Shown here one piece after another: positions 31,440 to 32,731 of a stretch of DNA of 32,731 nt. The stretch's first letter is position 1; each line of letters begins with the position of its first letter. The notes under the pieces were generated by a model. It did no database searches. It saw nothing but the letters and a program-made list of their open reading frames with translations, and was not told where the DNA came from. The position numbers were made by a program, and so were the translations under genes. The DNA comes from Eisenbergiella porci. GTDB taxonomy: Bacteria; Bacillota; Clostridia; Lachnospirales; Lachnospiraceae. Where the stretch lies: NCBI RefSeq assembly GCF_009696275.1, contig NZ_VUMI01000064.1, positions 1-32,731 of the forward strand. Reading direction: 5' to 3'.

Positions 31440-31922
31440 TCATTTTACCTGTTCATTTACATCTTCCAAAAGCATCTCTTCCACAATCCGCGCCGCTTCC
31501 GCCACGATATGGCTGCAGGGGCGTGTGGCATAATACGCAGCGGTCCGCTGGGAAGGTCTGGCGCTTTCCGTTACGGACGCCGGCATCCCGAGAAGCTCAC
31601 GGCAGATAATACTGCCCCTTTTTTCACGAAAAGCATCGCTCATTTTCCGGACGATTTCATAGGAACGCGTTTTGGCTTCTTCATCGGAAGGATCCGTATT
31701 CCCCATTTTCAGCCCCGACAGCATCGCCATGGCAGAAACCGTTCCGCAAACCTCACGCATTCGCCCGACGCCCGCTCCCATAGGGCAGGCCAGCTTAAGC
31801 GCCGTCTCCCTGTCCATCCCGAACAGGTCCGCATAAGCGGCAAAAACGGACTGCGCACAGTTAAACCCTGATTCAAACAGCATAACCGCATCCTGCACTC
31901 TGCTTTCCATTTCCGTTCCCAT
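31440..31922 (-). CDS. C_GCAxxG_C_C family redox-type protein
   Basis: A 160-residue protein. It has the family's spaced cysteines: FNCAQSVFAAYADLFG (Cys at ~22), LACPMGAGVGRMREVCGTVS (two Cys), IICREL and RPCSHIVAEAA. Helical throughout, cytosolic, no signal peptide. The family (TIGR01909 type) is assumed to bind a metal or act in redox chemistry, but its function is not known. It begins two bases after the SEC-C gene's stop. The ATG four codons in (31910) has a better ribosome site (AAGGATGGGA) and may be the real start. Confidence 0.85.
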   Translation of the reverse strand: MGTEMESRVQDAVMLFESGFNCAQSVFAAYADLFGMDRETALKLACPMGAGVGRMREVCGTVSAMAMLSGLKMGNTDPSDEEAKTRSYEIVRKMSDAFREKRGSIICRELLGMPASVTESARPSQRTAAYYATRPCSHIVAEAARIVEEMLLEDVNEQVK

Positions 31923-31924
31923 CC

Positions 31925-32431
31925 TTATTTATTCTTACCGCAGCACTTCTTATACTTCTTTCCGCTGCCGCAGGGACAGGGATCATTGGGATAAACCTTT
32001 TTATCCTTTACGATAGTTGTGGAAGACTTCTGCTCTTTGTAAAGCGCTTTTCTCGTCTCCTCATCAAAAATATCGTTCCACTCTTCCAGCTCATACAGCC
32101 AGTCAGCGCCGGCCGCAACCATATTTTTATAAAGAAGGGCCTTATCGAATCCCAGGTTTACCTCGGTATCCTCTTCCATCTCCTCGATAGGGTTGGATTC
32201 CACCAGACTTTCGTCGATTCCGTCCAGGAAGCCGGTCATCGTCATGATATCCACATCATACTTTTCAGCCAGTTCCTTTACAGTTCCCTTAACCACCTCG
32301 TCAGGGTTCTTTAAAAGCTGGGCGTAAATCTCTTTTTCCTTTTCAAAATAAGCAGCCCAGAGCCTCTGCAAATCTCCCTTGTTGGCCGTTTCGGAATAAG
32401 CCATTGATCTCCACTGTTCTAATAATGCCAT
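31925..32431 (-). CDS. SEC-C zinc-motif protein
   Basis: A 168-residue protein. The last ~15 residues are a textbook SEC-C zinc-binding motif, [17 protein letters not shown], like the tail of SecA. The rest is an acidic helical domain ([40 protein letters not shown]) seen in clostridial SEC-C proteins, with no known activity. SEC-C motifs bind zinc and, in SecA, contact SecB and ribosomes. That role is not shown for this family. GAGGTGAT lies eight bases before the ATG. First gene of a two-gene unit with the C_GCAxxG_C_C gene. Confidence 0.88.
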   Translation of the reverse strand: MALLEQWRSMAYSETANKGDLQRLWAAYFEKEKEIYAQLLKNPDEVVKGTVKELAEKYDVDIMTMTGFLDGIDESLVESNPIEEMEEDTEVNLGFDKALLYKNMVAAGADWLYELEEWNDIFDEETRKALYKEQKSSTTIVKDKKVYPNDPCPCGSGKKYKKCCGKNK

Positions 32432-32604
32432 TTCTTATCACCTCATCCGTGTATTTTCACCGGTTATATCCGGCTCACTTTATTCAGCACCTTCCAATAC
32501 GGAACATACTGCTGCAGGATTTACCGCATATTTTCCTTGCTTTCGCTCAGAATAGAAATAGTATATAACAAAATTCCCATAAAGTCCAGCCAGACTTCCC
32601 ATGC

Positions 32605-32624
32605 CCAGCGCCGAAAGGCGCTGG
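32605..32624. other. GC-rich hairpin with GAAA tetraloop
   Basis: CCAGCGCC-GAAA-GGCGCTGG, a perfect 8-bp stem with a GNRA-type loop on the plus strand and no T run. It lies in the 300-base end segment 32432-32731, where I see no convincing gene. Confidence 0.6.
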
Positions 32625-32731
32625 CAGGTTGTAAATAATCCTCTCGATACTTTTATACTTAAATATTTATTTTCCACATCGCTACGCCCTTTTCATGTTT
32701 TTATCCACACCCTTTAGGCATTCGTAGCCTT

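Noticed and set aside
32480-32677. 65-codon minus-strand frame at the right end
   Set aside because: It needs a GTG start, has no ribosome site and runs through a GC hairpin; I cannot tell it from noise, though a dispersed repeat is possible.
1-32731. tRNA, rRNA genes, CRISPR arrays, prophage or toxin-antitoxin modules
   Set aside because: No cloverleaf with GTTCRANNC-type arm, no regularly spaced repeats, and no phage structural or recognised toxin genes were found on reading both strands.

Overview
The window looks like a chromosomal piece of a strictly anaerobic, roughly 50% GC Bacillota of the Lachnospiraceae type. The signs are a ferredoxin-based metabolism (pyruvate:ferredoxin oxidoreductase next to a monomeric [FeFe]-hydrogenase-like protein), clostridial-style infC-rpmI-rplT, FtsH and ThrS, DUF1540, C_GCAxxG_C_C and SEC-C proteins, and sugar-uptake loci of the YesM/YesN plus ABC transporter kind. 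Genus and species cannot be fixed from the sequence alone. Most genes lie on the minus strand.

Layout. 1-242 is the 5' part of a group IIC intron on the minus strand, placed directly behind the terminator of a BTAD-type regulator (306-1556). 1779-2895 holds a small VOC metalloenzyme and an XRE/DUF5680 regulator. 3157-5933 holds a GH42 beta-galactosidase divergent from a ferritin. 6038-6328 holds two very small convergent membrane-peptide genes sharing one bidirectional terminator. 6491-7953 is the infC-rpmI-rplT operon with an AUU start codon for IF3 and an attenuator leader. 8038-11442 is a sugar-sensing and sugar-binding block: a truncated MglB-like gene, a membrane-anchored binding protein, a histidine kinase tail, and an intact lipoprotein whose MglB-like fold is circularly permuted. 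11766-16036 holds a DUF1540 protein, a GT39-like membrane glycosyltransferase, thrS and a small membrane protein. 16500-18323 is ftsH. 18432-20549 is a badly broken kinase / binding protein / permease / response-regulator locus. 20719-25909 holds the hydrogenase and PFOR, with a divergent LysR regulator at 26245-27147. 27158-27513 is a large foldback repeat and 27602-27700 a long structured hairpin. 27769-30552 is a GH94 phosphorylase / phosphoglucomutase pair in which both genes are broken. 30895-31218 is a subtilase tail. 31440-32431 holds a C_GCAxxG_C_C protein and a SEC-C protein.

How it fits together. PFOR would produce acetyl-CoA and reduced ferredoxin, and the hydrogenase-like protein is a plausible sink for those electrons. 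GH94 would make a sugar-1-phosphate that the adjacent phosphoglucomutase converts to the 6-phosphate, but both reading frames are interrupted. The two sugar-uptake and sensing loci are also full of internal deletions, while every housekeeping gene is intact. Either carbohydrate loci are decaying selectively or the assembly is faulty there.

The items I rank highest are the naturally circularly permuted sugar-binding lipoprotein, the 356-bp foldback element, the concentration of deletion scars in sugar loci, and the paired micro-membrane-protein genes. No tRNA, rRNA or CRISPR array was seen.
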